Assembly (NCBI GenBank): GCA_018398765.1
Contig: JAHBMJ010002064.1
Location: 77,039 to 105,970 of the forward strand
Length of the DNA: 28,932 nt
From: Chromera velia
Taxonomy: Eukaryota; Sar; Chromeraceae
Reading direction: 5' to 3'
Within the stretch, counting starts at the first letter, position 1; every line of letters starts with the position of its first letter. Below the pieces are notes generated by a model. That model worked only from the letters and a program-made list of their open reading frames with translations. It was not told the origin of the DNA and did not search any database. The position numbers were made by a program, and so were the translations under genes. Below are positions 20,190-28,395 of the stretch, one piece after another.

Positions 20190-23100
20190 TCAACACCTTG
20201 TCTTGTATTTCTTTGATGCTTGTGCACTCCCACCAGAAAGGGAAAGAAAGAGGGCGAGGTCCAGTAGGTGGGAGGGAGGGAGGCCGCATCCAGAAGGACT
20301 CTCTGAATATGCCAGGAAGAAGTCAATGATTCCTTCAAAGTCCCGATCGATTTCCGTCTTCTGCTGCCATGCCCGTATGACTGAACACGGAGAAGGCGCT
20401 CAAAGACACAAAAAAAAAACAGGACAATTGTTAAGCGAGCAGGTGGGTTTGATAAGAGAATTTGAGGGTACTTTTTCGTGGCAGAGACCTTTTTTCAGAT
20501 ACTGTTTTGCGTAAGATCTCGCTGCCTCAAACCACATCCCAAATCTCTGCAAAGCAGAAAGAAAGAAAGAAAGAGAGTCAGACAGATTGACAAACAGCCG
20601 GACAGAGTTTCGAAGGATGTTCACTCGAATTCAGGTTTGTCTCGTTGTTGGATTTTCCCGGCTTTTTCGTTTATGCATTTCTTCCCGTAACTTTTTCCAG
20701 AAACTGTGTGCTAACATCTTCGTCGTCTGTTTGCTCGCCCGACTGCTTATCTGCCTTGCTGCCTGCTTGATTTCCTGTTCAGTTGCTTCCCTCTTTCCTT
20801 CGTTCTTTCTTTCTTTCTTTCTTTCTTTGCTTTTTGTTCTGTCTGCGTGGCTCTCTCTGTGTCCCGTGATCCTCAAGTCCATTCGCTTCGCACCCAATTA
20901 AAAAGAAAGAAAGAAAAAAAGAAAGATTCATCTCTACAGAAAGAAATGTTTGCGCACCTCCCGCGCAGGCGGGACTGGGTGTGATGTGCTGCCCGTGGGC
21001 GTTGTCAACATACCTCTACTAGGGCTGCAGTCTGTTCGAAGGATGGGAGTCTCTTGCTGGTGAATGCATCAGTGTCGATGCGGCTTTGTGATTGATTGGG
21101 CCTGTGGGAAAGATGCGTCCCCTTGTTTGTTCCAGATCTAGTTAGTTAAAGACGCCTGTGACATGATTTTATTGAACATCGTACCAAGTTGGGTTTCTAC
21201 TAGTAATAGTCGTAACGTGGCGAGGCCTTCAATCCGCGCCACGGCACGCAAATCGTATGTTAGGAATGTATGAAGTGCGCGCATTCCGAGCGACCTTGTA
21301 CATGCAATTAAGGGAATTGCAATTAGGTCATGCGCATGCATGCAGTCAATCGTGAGTCAAGCTTTCGTATGTCAATAACAGTCTCTAGAAGCAGAACCCT
21401 TATATGACAGACCTTGTAAGTGTGTGTCTCTAAGCTACGTCTTAGCTGAGGCACCACACAACGTTAGGTGGTGGTAGAGCGGTACGACCCGCTCAGGAAG
21501 AGGGGGAGTTCGCTGACCATCTGGTCGTGAACAGCATTCAGGTATATCGCTGTAGCATTGTCTCGACTGCAGTCAAGCGCCGAGCTTTGCATGCACCCCC
21601 TGCACAAACGTACCCAGAATAGGGCTGTCTCATTGTCGGTCACTGCATTTGTTTGTTTCGATTGTCATCGATCCGTTTGTTCATTTCGTTGTTTTCGTTT
21701 CAGAAGATGTCGGTACCTGACCGATACGCTCGTTTCCTCTCTTGCCTGCGCGAATTTGATAAGTTCAAGTCCGTTTCGTTCATGGAAGTTCAGGAGGATG
21801 GAGAATCTTTGCTTTCGGAAGGCCAAGAGATTGCCCGAAGACTTTTGGACATTGCCGGTCCCCTTGACAGTGAGAGGGGGGAGAACTTCTTGACGCCGTC
21901 TACCGATACGCCCTTGAAGGAGAAATCAAAGACTCAGCGTAGTCGTTGGATGACAGCAGCTGAGTGGATGCGGATGACAGGCAGTCAAACTGCTGCCAAA
22001 ACGTCTCCAAAACAAAAGAATAAGAACCCAGCAGTGGGAGGAAGGAGGAAAAAGAAAGAGGTGGGAAGTAAAACAAATGGGCATTCAAGAGACGTCTTCT
22101 CAAGGCCTGCATACAAGCCCACACGCAGTAGCATCATACTCCCGGGTACCCCTACCTCGGAATTCTGTGTGGAGGAGGGAACTGTGAGGGGGTTCGGCAC
22201 CAATTTGCCTCACCCTCAGATCGATTTGTCTGCCCGGGATGGGAGAGTGAGTGACATGCCCCATGGGGAAGGATTCGATGGCTTGCGTGCCGAGGAGCCT
22301 GTGCACGGAGACAACAACCGTGTTGCTCAGTCGTTCCAGCAGGAAGAAATGATAAGATCGGAAATGCCTGTGCAGGGAGGACCTGTACCCGTGAGTGGAG
22401 ATAGAGGCGTGCTGTTGCCAATATCTTATACGACTTTCGATTTCGATCGTTGCGATGGACCCCTTATGATGGCTCTTGCCGGAGGGGATGGTCAAATGAG
22501 TGAGCCCGCTCCAATGGAGCTGTGCCGGATCGGAAAGAGTAGGAAGGAAGAAGGAGGTGTGGGAAAGGACCTGTTTGAGTCATTGTATGGAGTTGGAAGT
22601 TGGGAGCGGAGAGAGGAAATCCACAGCCAGAGACCGCACAGTGCGTCTTTGCAACACAACTGTTTCAAATTGGAGACAGGTAGGCAGGGAAATGACTTTG
22701 ACGGTGGGAATCTAGGGAAAGCAGAGAAACAGAAACAAAAGCGCCAAGGGAAAAAGGAGAGAAGGAGGCAGGAAAAGCATGAAAGGGCGATGTTGGCTGT
22801 GAGGCAAAAGAAGGAGACGGACAGCCCTTGGTCTCCTCTGCCTCCAATCAGTGAAGGAGTGGAGGAACCTGCAGTCTCGTCTGATGGTTTGACACTGTCT
22901 CGTCAGGCCAGGCGTCAGCAAGAGAGAAGGGAGGCGAAGGACAGGAAAAAAGAGAAGAAGCGGGCAGCTCATAAAAAGCTAAAGACGCCAGTGACTGTCC
23001 CACCGCGCAACCCACTCCAGCATGAGTATTGGGAGGATGTGTCTTTTCGTTTTCGGTTGGGAAGGGAAGACTTGATTCCGAATGTTCAGGGAATTGGCAC

Positions 23101-24340
23101 TGCAGACTGGCATACATTTTTGGCACGTCGTGGGTGTGGGCAGACAGGGGAGACATTTTACAGGGAGACGTATGGAAATGGAGGGGGTGTGATGCCGTGT
23201 GTACCAAAAGTGAGACCTGCAGTGCGGCAGATGAGGAGCGTACGGACCGCCCGCACTTCAGCGCAGTCTTCTATCAGTCCACAATCTCCATCAGAGCAGC
23301 AGCACCAAGCTAACGGAGACTCAGATCAAACAGATGGGAAAGAGCCGGGGGTGGTTGTAGGGCCAACCGAGTCGGAGATGCACTATTATGGCATCCAGTA
23401 GACTCCGTGAATGGAAGGACAATATTACTAAACCGATGTATGTTTTTCGCCCCTTTTGTATCTGATTTTTTTTCTCTGTTGTTGTTCTCGTGCGCGTCAC
23501 ACTCTCTCTGACCGAGCGTGGACGCGGCTTTGAAGAGGGAGGGGGCATGTACACTGGGTGTACGGTGAAGTGCCTGCGTGAAGCCTATGATGAAGGGAGT
23601 GTGCGTGAAGGTCAAAGGAGTTGGAGGGATTTGTATAGATTTGATGAAGTGCAAAAAAAAAGAAAAAAAAAGAAAAAGAAAGAAAGGGGAACTTCAAGAG
23701 AAGAACAAAGAAGAGAAGAGAGAGTAAAAGAAGTGACGATGATGGATCAAGTGACTGCATGAGAAAATCGTTTGTTTTGCGTTTTCTCTGGACCCGGTTG
23801 CACGCTCTTTCGGTTCAAAAGCAATGATATGAGGAACTTACATAACCAGCGTGGACGTGGCTTCAAGGGAGAGATGGCACGTAACGTGGTGAGGCCTTCA
23901 ATCCGCGCTACGGCACGCAAATCGTATGTCAGGATTGTATGAAGTGCGCGCATTCCGAGCAACCTCGTACATGTAATTAAGGGAATTGCAATTAGGTCAT
24001 GCGCATGCATGCAGTCAATCATGAATCAAGCTTTCGTATGTCAATAACAGTCTCTAGAAGCAGAACCCTTATATAACAGACCTTGTAAGTGTGTGTCTCC
24101 AAGCTACGTCTTAGCTGAGGCACCACACAATGTTAGGATAGTCACACACCGTAATAAATAAAAATATATGTACATCAAAACATTTTCTAGATTTTTAAAT
24201 TTTAATAAATGTTGCGCCTAGTGTTGCGCATGCAGGGTCTAGATTAAAAGTGTAATTGATTATGCTTAGCGATACTAGGAGGGAAGCATTTGAGATCCGT
24301 TCCTAGCACGTCCGCCTTACTCAGCCTCTTGTCCTTCCAT
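20190..24340 (-). CDS. Small unrecognised protein (118 aa) whose first intron hosts an LTR retroelement
   Basis: Exons on the minus strand: 24340-24321 (MEGQEA plus two bases, donor GTAAGG), 21101-21014 (PNQSQSRIDTDAFTSKRLPS then FEQTAALVE; acceptor TTTCCCACAG, donor GTATGT), 20546-20489 (RFGMWFEAARSYAKQYLKK; acceptor CTGCTTTGCAG) and 20380-20190 (IRAWQQKTEIDRDFEGIIDF, ending KKYKTRC and TGA). All phases match and the joined protein reads as continuous helix across junctions (TAALVERFGMWFEAARSYAK). No family was recognised. The three 3' exons are strong; the 20-base first exon is a weaker call, made because it lies in the only unique DNA upstream and supplies a start with the exact phase needed. 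Intron 1 is 3,219 bases, of which 2,932 are the retroelement plus one target-site copy; without them it would be 287 bases, like other introns here. Confidence 0.68.
20803..20828. repeat. (TTTC)n tract in an intron
   Basis: TTTC units on the plus strand within intron 2 of the minus-strand small gene. A further reverse-sense AAAG run lies at 20901-20926 and another at 20555-20575, the latter forming the pyrimidine tract of the exon-3 acceptor. Confidence 0.9.
21211..21468 (+). repeat. 5' LTR of element 1
   Basis: It contains a GCATGCATGCA motif at 21334-21344, a TATA-like TTATATGA at 21400-21407 and, just after, a consensus 5' splice site (CCTT then GTAAGT) at 21416. Confidence 0.9.
21469..21486 (+). 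promoter_or_regulatory. Primer-binding site of element 1
   Basis: TGGTGGTAGAGCGGTACG begins at the first base after the LTR, the standard place for pairing with a tRNA 3' end (CCA). The tRNA species cannot be named from this window. Confidence 0.6.
21707..23401 (+). CDS. Unknown basic 564-aa protein encoded by LTR element 1
   Basis: One uninterrupted frame from ATG (21707) to TAG, in the sense direction of the element. Start MSVPDRYARFLSCLREFDKF; the N-terminal 60 residues are the best-ordered part. Strongly basic clusters follow at about 100-120 (KQKNKNP, GRRKKKE), 365-390 (KQKQKRQGKKERRRQEK) and 425-455 (RQQERREAKDRKKEKKRAAH), suggesting nucleic-acid binding or nuclear entry. The C-terminal region has WEDVSFRFRLGREDLIPNV and WHTFLARRGCGQTGETFY, then a Ser/Gln-rich tail ending MHYYGIQ. 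No CCHC zinc knuckle, protease DTG/DSG, YxDD reverse transcriptase or integrase residues were seen. It could be a divergent Gag-like protein or captured host sequence. A 3' splice site (CGTTTCAG, ending 21703) lies three bases before the ATG, matching the donor in the LTR. Confidence 0.75.
   Translation: MSVPDRYARFLSCLREFDKFKSVSFMEVQEDGESLLSEGQEIARRLLDIAGPLDSERGENFLTPSTDTPLKEKSKTQRSRWMTAAEWMRMTGSQTAAKTSPKQKNKNPAVGGRRKKKEVGSKTNGHSRDVFSRPAYKPTRSSIILPGTPTSEFCVEEGTVRGFGTNLPHPQIDLSARDGRVSDMPHGEGFDGLRAEEPVHGDNNRVAQSFQQEEMIRSEMPVQGGPVPVSGDRGVLLPISYTTFDFDRCDGPLMMALAGGDGQMSEPAPMELCRIGKSRKEEGGVGKDLFESLYGVGSWERREEIHSQRPHSASLQHNCFKLETGRQGNDFDGGNLGKAEKQKQKRQGKKERRRQEKHERAMLAVRQKKETDSPWSPLPPISEGVEEPAVSSDGLTLSRQARRQQERREAKDRKKEKKRAAHKKLKTPVTVPPRNPLQHEYWEDVSFRFRLGREDLIPNVQGIGTADWHTFLARRGCGQTGETFYRETYGNGGGVMPCVPKVRPAVRQMRSVRTARTSAQSSISPQSPSEQQHQANGDSDQTDGKEPGVVVGPTESEMHYYGIQ
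23402..23864 (+). other. 3' non-coding part of element 1
   Basis: Contains an A/G-rich run (23653-23690) and a copy of the motif AGCGTGGACGCGGC at 23515-23528, followed by a purine run, that recurs next to the 3' LTR. The open frame across 23490-23762 is largely repeat-derived and is not called as a gene. Confidence 0.5.
23865..23877 (+). promoter_or_regulatory. Polypurine tract of element 1
   Basis: AAGGGAGAGATGG, two bases before the 3' LTR, fits the second-strand primer site of LTR retroelements. It follows AGCGTGGACGTGGC at 23848-23861. Confidence 0.6.
23880..24137 (+). repeat. 3' LTR of element 1
   Basis: Same length as the 5' LTR, ending ACGTTAGG to ATGTTAGG by one transition, then the ATAGT duplication. 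Eleven of the 12 differences are transitions. Confidence 0.9.
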
Positions 24341-24381
24341 CTCTTTATGCAATATTGTAACACACCTGGCTATATTATAAC

Positions 24382-24695
24382 TGTAGGGCCTGTACGAGGC
24401 GCCGCCGTGAGGCTGGTGGGGCACTTATCTGATTGACGAGTTGCTCGCACGGAGTATGGGCGCGAGATCGATGAGCGCGTGCGTCTGTGCATTGATCGAT
24501 ATTTGCAGTGAAGCATGCGTTCTGTTTGAAGCCATTGAAAGGGCATGATGATGGACTTAGCAGTGTGACCATTGATTGTCAGACCTTACAATATAGGACT
24601 CCCTCAAGACCATCTGAAGATTTATGCTCCAGTTAGAGCCACCACACTGCTAGGGTTCTTATTTCATATCTAGAGCCCCACGTGCACCTCTGACA
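24382..24695 (+). repeat. 5' LTR of element 2
   Basis: Canonical TG...CA ends. Contains AAGCATGCGTTCTG and ATGATGATGG segments conserved in all three LTR copies of this family. Confidence 0.88.
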
Positions 24696-24697
24696 GT

Positions 24698-24715
24698 TGG
24701 TTAGCAGAGCTTCTG
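24698..24715 (+). promoter_or_regulatory. Primer-binding site of element 2
   Basis: TGGTTAGCAGAGCTTCTG resembles initiator-methionine tRNA primer sites (TGGTAGCAGAG in animals, TGGTATCAGAG in plants) apart from one extra T. The same site is kept in element 3. Confidence 0.55.
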
Positions 24716-24931
24716 GCAACACGGGGCAGCAGTGATGGTTGGCAATCTGATCAGCAAGTAGGAGTCCGACAGTGATGGAGTCAGTATCACTTTCAATTGT
24801 CTGAAGTGCTGAAGGGCAGTGGAATCATGGATCTGTCCAAGGAGAAAACTGGAAGAAGAAGAAATTTGGAGGAGGGAGTGTGAGGGAGATTATCATTCTT
24901 ATGGACTGATTGTCATCTCTGGTTTGCTACA

Positions 24932-25354
24932 ATGAAGCACAAGGTGCCATGCCCATCAAGAAACGCCCCAGCTATGGAGGAGCTTTGCGCAAAGAAATTC
25001 AGTGAAGGAGGTTTGAGTTCTCTGTCGTTCTCTGTGTGTTTGTTTTAATTTGAGGAGGTTTGTGTGAGGGAACTCCCTATATGTGTATGTAGTGACTGCA
25101 GGTGCAGTGATCTCCGAGTGGAGGGGGACGCTGGTACGCATGGCGGAACCTTCTGCAAGGGGCCCTACTGCACTGTGCAGAGGGAAGAGGAAGACGGGGG
25201 ATTGCTGAATTCTGCGAGAAGCTCGGAGTATGTCCAGGGTGGCTGTTTCAGTGTTGGAGGTGAGGTTTGTGAGGAAGAAAAAAGAGCGACAAGAGGAGGT
25301 AGGTTCGCTGGCTGTGTCTCAGAAACTTTATGTCGCCTTCTAAATAAACAGTAG
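24932..25354 (+). pseudogene. Broken copy of the family's cysteine-rich frame
   Basis: The frame starts MKHKVPCPSRNAPAMEE and is stopped by TAA at 25046-25048, in the segment that is the hydrophobic helix in element 3. It then stays open to TAG at 25354, with all cysteines of the second half kept (CVCSDCRCSD, FCKGPYCTV, VCEEE). About 95% identical at DNA level to element 3 from 25070 on. Nearly all codon differences change the amino acid, so no selection for protein is visible. Confidence 0.55.
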
Positions 25355-25939
25355 TGCCATGGGGGCACGGCGACATACTCACAAGTCAGTGAATCTGTGG
25401 GGATTGAGTTTTAGGAAATTTGTTTTGGGAGGAGGAAGGATAGGGTGTGAGAAAGAAGGAGACTGTGTATTGAGGTGGTTGTAGCTTTGGGTAGTTCGTT
25501 CTCTTGCAGTGTCTCTCTGCATCCTGACTGTCTTGTTTCTCCAGATAGGAAGATATCATGGGGATTCAGGTGGTTGAGATGAAGGGAGAGAAAAGAAAAA
25601 AAAAAAAGAATGAAGTGAAGATTGGAGGTGAGAGAGGAGATTGCCACACGAGAAGAACACAGGAAGAAAGAAAGAAGGAGCAATCATTGGAGAAGTAGAG
25701 AAGCAATTCTTGTAGGGAAATGAATGTGGAGATGAGAATGGTGATGATGGGTCTTGATTTGTCTTTGCTTCCCCCTTTACACTCTAATTCCATTCCTTCC
25801 GTCCATCATCGTATTGCATTGGGGGTTGTATGAATTTTCCACTTCCCTAGAGTGTTCTGTCCTAGGTTCTGTCCTATCTGGGCCAAGGGGGGAAGAGAGA
25901 AGAAGTCGAGAGCTGTCGTCTGGATACACGTTAGGGATC

Positions 25940-26164
25940 ATGCGAGTGCTTTGTTTCTCTGGCTGTCTCTACCTGTTGTCTTCACTTTCCCTCTGTGTGT
26001 CTGTCTGTCTGGGTGTTGGGGGGGAGAGTGAATGGAAATATAAGAAAGTAGATGAGTTCCAAAAAAGACGCGCAGATGACAGAAACAGAAGAGAAAGTAC
26101 ACCTGAAAAGAGGGGCATAGGTCTCTTCACAATCCTTGTCACTCTGTGTCTGTTCTATTCTTAA
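25940..26164 (+). CDS. Possible 74-aa double-hydrophobic protein inside element 2
   Basis: MRVLCFSGCLYLLSSLSLCV begins with a signal-peptide-like stretch, then GVGGESEWKYKKVDEFQKRR and a charged middle, ending in a hydrophobic GLFTILVTLCLFYS tail. The layout resembles a small secreted, GPI-anchored or two-span membrane protein. No family recognised and no second copy is inside the window to test conservation, so it may be chance. Confidence 0.25.
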   Translation: MRVLCFSGCLYLLSSLSLCVSVCLGVGGESEWKYKKVDEFQKRRADDRNRRESTPEKRGIGLFTILVTLCLFYS

Positions 26165-27144
26165 ATCAGAGACAGACGGAGTGGAAAGGAATGGAGTATC
26201 CATGGAACTCTCGCTGCTTTGTTACGGTTGCTGTGCTACTCCCTTGAGTCGTTTAATTGGGTCCCGCTCAAGGTTGAGTGTGACTGAGAGGTGTGTGCAG
26301 AGAGCAAGTTGTAGTCTCTTCTGTGTGCAGAGACTGAGTGAGAACAGAAGAACACGTGGGACAGTACATGTAAGAAGAGAATGAAGAGCTGAGTGGGGAG
26401 AATAGCCAGCATGAGTGCAGAATAAGTGACCATGACACTAACGCAGCGAACAAGAAGAGTGCAGATCAGAGAGAGTCACTGAGAGTGTATTGATTCTGTT
26501 TAATCGTGTTCTCCAATTCCATGATGGTCTTGTTCAAAAACAAGCGCACACCGTTTGTGGTTGCATTTATGCATGTGTAGTCGCAGTGTTTCGGAGATTC
26601 TTGCAGAGTTCACCCAGCAGGTTGGACATGTTCTGCAGAGCATCGAGCAGAACACCACCACCTCACAGTAGGGGTAGCAGCAGACAGTGTTTGGAGAATG
26701 GAAGCACGAACTAAGTATGTCTGAAGTAGCACAGAGCTGCACATCAATAAGCATGCTACGTGCGAATTTGGCCTTGGCGCAGCGGGGGGCCCGAGGGGAG
26801 AAGATAAAACGGAGAGGTGTAGAGAGGGTAGCGTGTGCAGCACACTGAGTGTGTTGTGGGCTGGAGATGGGAGGCATTGCGGTCCTTTAAGACTGGAGGC
26901 CAGCGTGTACCCTGAACAGTCGACTGGTAATTGAGCGCCCAGAGGCTCCAGCAGATGGCGTAAGAGCGTGTACTGAGCCAAACACTTACGTTTCGGAGGT
27001 CAACTGCAGATGTCTGTGCAGATCAAAGCCTGTTGATTGGTGTCGTGTGGTTACTTGATTCCTATTTTTATTAGTTCGTTTGTTTTGAGAGCAGGCAGAT
27101 GTAGAGTGAGAGACGGTGAGAGAAAAGAAAGGAAATGTGAGCCG

Positions 27145-27176
27145 AGCGTGGATGTCGGCCTTGGCGAGCGGGCAGA
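27145..27176 (+). promoter_or_regulatory. Pre-LTR motif and purine-rich tract of element 2
   Basis: AGCGTGGATGTCGGC is followed by GAGCGGGCAGA, directly before the 3' LTR. The motif matches the one before the 3' LTR of element 1. Confidence 0.45.
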
Positions 27177-27490
27177 TGTAGGGCCTGTACGAGGCGCCGC
27201 CGTGAGGCTGGTGGGGCACTTATCTGATTGACGGGTTGCTCGCACGGAGCATGAGCGTGAGATCGATGAGCGCGTGCGTCTATGTATTGATCAATATTTG
27301 CAGTGAAGCATGCGTTCTGTTTGAAGCCATTGAAAGGGCATGATGATGGACTTAGCAGTATGACCATTGATTGTCAGACCTTATGATATAGGACTCCCTC
27401 AAGACCATCTGAAGATTTATGCTCCAGTTAGAGCCACCACACTGGTAGGGTTCTTATTTCATATCTAGAGTCCCACGTGCACCTCTGACA
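27177..27490 (+). repeat. 3' LTR of element 2
   Basis: Equal in length to the 5' LTR, with TGTAGGGCC and CTCTGACA ends. Confidence 0.88.
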
Positions 27491-27678
27491 ACAACACTCT
27501 AGGTTCAGCACTTTGGGTTCTACTTGATCAGTTTTTTGCGGTTTAGTCATCTATAGATGGGCCTAGAGTCGTGTGCTTTCTCCTTGGGGGGGGGGCTGCT
27601 GGGCTTATCTCTTGCCGAACGTTGGAAGCTTAGTTGGAAGCCTCGAAGGCTAGGCCACTAGTCTAAGCAGACGACGAT
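27491..27678. other. Spacer between elements 2 and 3
   Basis: 188 bases of ordinary composition with a G run near 27586. No coding sequence or repeat ends seen. Confidence 0.6.
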
Positions 27679-27993
27679 TGTAGGGCCTGTACGAGGCGCC
27701 GCCGCGAGGCTGGCGGGGCACTTATCTGCTTCACGGACTGCTTGCACGGAGTATGGGCGCAGGATCGATGAGCGCGTGTGTCTGTGCACTGATCGATACT
27801 TGTAGTGAAGCATGCGTTCTGTTTGAAGCCATTGAAAGGGTATGATGATGGACTTAGCAGTATGACCATTGATTGTCAAACCTTCTGTCTAGTGAACTCC
27901 CTCAAGACCAGTCTGTATGTTGAGCCTCCGCCATCTAGCCACCACACTGCTAAGAAGCCATTATAATAGATTGAGCCCCGTACACCTTTAACA
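27679..27993 (+). repeat. 5' LTR of element 3
   Basis: Starts TGTAGGGCC and ends TTTAACA. Shares the central GAAGCATGCGTTCTGTTTG segment with the LTRs of element 2. Confidence 0.85.
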
Positions 27994-27996
27994 GAT

Positions 27997-28015
27997 TGGT
28001 TAGCGAAGCTTCTGG
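27997..28015 (+). promoter_or_regulatory. Primer-binding site of element 3
   Basis: TGGTTAGCGAAGCTTCTGG, three bases after the LTR, differs from the site of element 2 at two positions (CAGAG to CGAAG) near the middle. Confidence 0.5.
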
Positions 28016-28395
28016 TTACACGGGGAGGCAGTGTTTGTTGGCTTTCTGAAACTTTGTTGTATTGACAAGAAGAGAAAACGGGCAGAGGTTTCTTACCACT
28101 GTGTACAAGGTCTGCACTAATCATAGTACTATGCCAGTTTGCCAGTGGAAAAGTCAGTAAGGGAGAAGAGATTCCGTCTTCTGTTTGTTGTTTGTTCTTT
28201 GTCGTTTGCTTTGGGTTCCTGCTGAAGATTTTTCTGGAGATGGAATCGCCTGTGTCTTTCGTCCTCGCTGCCTGCTCGGCCATGAAGAGAGGAGCCGGAT
28301 GGGAATGGACTGGGGCGAGGAGAAGACCGGAAGAAGAATTTTTGAGGAGGGAGTGAGACGAAGACTGAAGGAGCTGACGGCCGTTTCTGGCTGCG

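Larger units (their letters stand above)
21206..24142 (+). mobile_element. Complete LTR retroelement 1 with target-site duplication (non-autonomous)
   Basis: Two direct repeats of exactly 258 bases (21211-21468 and 23880-24137) differ at 12 positions (95.3% identity) without gaps. The 5-bp sequence ATAGT precedes the first and follows the second, as expected for a target-site duplication (6 bp, ATAGTC, if the first LTR base is excluded). A TGG-starting primer-binding site follows the 5' LTR directly and a purine tract precedes the 3' LTR. The element lies in the first intron of the minus-strand small gene, in antisense orientation. Its LTRs begin CGTAACGT and end ACGTTAGG, an imperfect inverted repeat, instead of TG...CA. 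The only long frame is a 564-aa unknown protein; no reverse transcriptase, protease or integrase motif was seen, so it must depend on proteins made elsewhere. Confidence 0.9.
24377..27495 (+). mobile_element. Complete LTR retroelement 2 (non-autonomous)
   Basis: Two 314-base LTRs (24382-24695, 27177-27490), each starting TGTAGGGCC and ending CTCTGACA, flank 2,481 bases. They differ at 12 positions (96.2% identity, 11 transitions). ATAAC precedes and ACAAC follows, a probable 5-bp target duplication with one change. A TGG primer-binding site lies two bases after the 5' LTR. No reverse transcriptase, integrase or protease frame was seen in the interior. The only features there are a broken cysteine-rich frame shared with element 3 and small hydrophobic frames. 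The element starts 41 bases upstream of the start codon of the minus-strand small gene, facing away from it. Confidence 0.85.

Noticed and set aside
21469-21540. tRNA gene suggested by TGGTAGAGC after the LTR of element 1
   Set aside because: No acceptor, anticodon and T arms fold around it; its position at the LTR end explains it as a primer-binding site.
23490-23762. 90-aa frame downstream of the element-1 protein
   Set aside because: No ATG at its start and a long Lys/Arg run from an A/G repeat; better explained as 3' non-coding sequence of the element.
24375-27869. Antisense frames of about 65-98 aa, similar in all three LTR copies of the element-2 family
   Set aside because: They are open because the LTRs themselves are alike; they have no independent start context or known motif, and one runs beyond the LTR into unrelated sequence.
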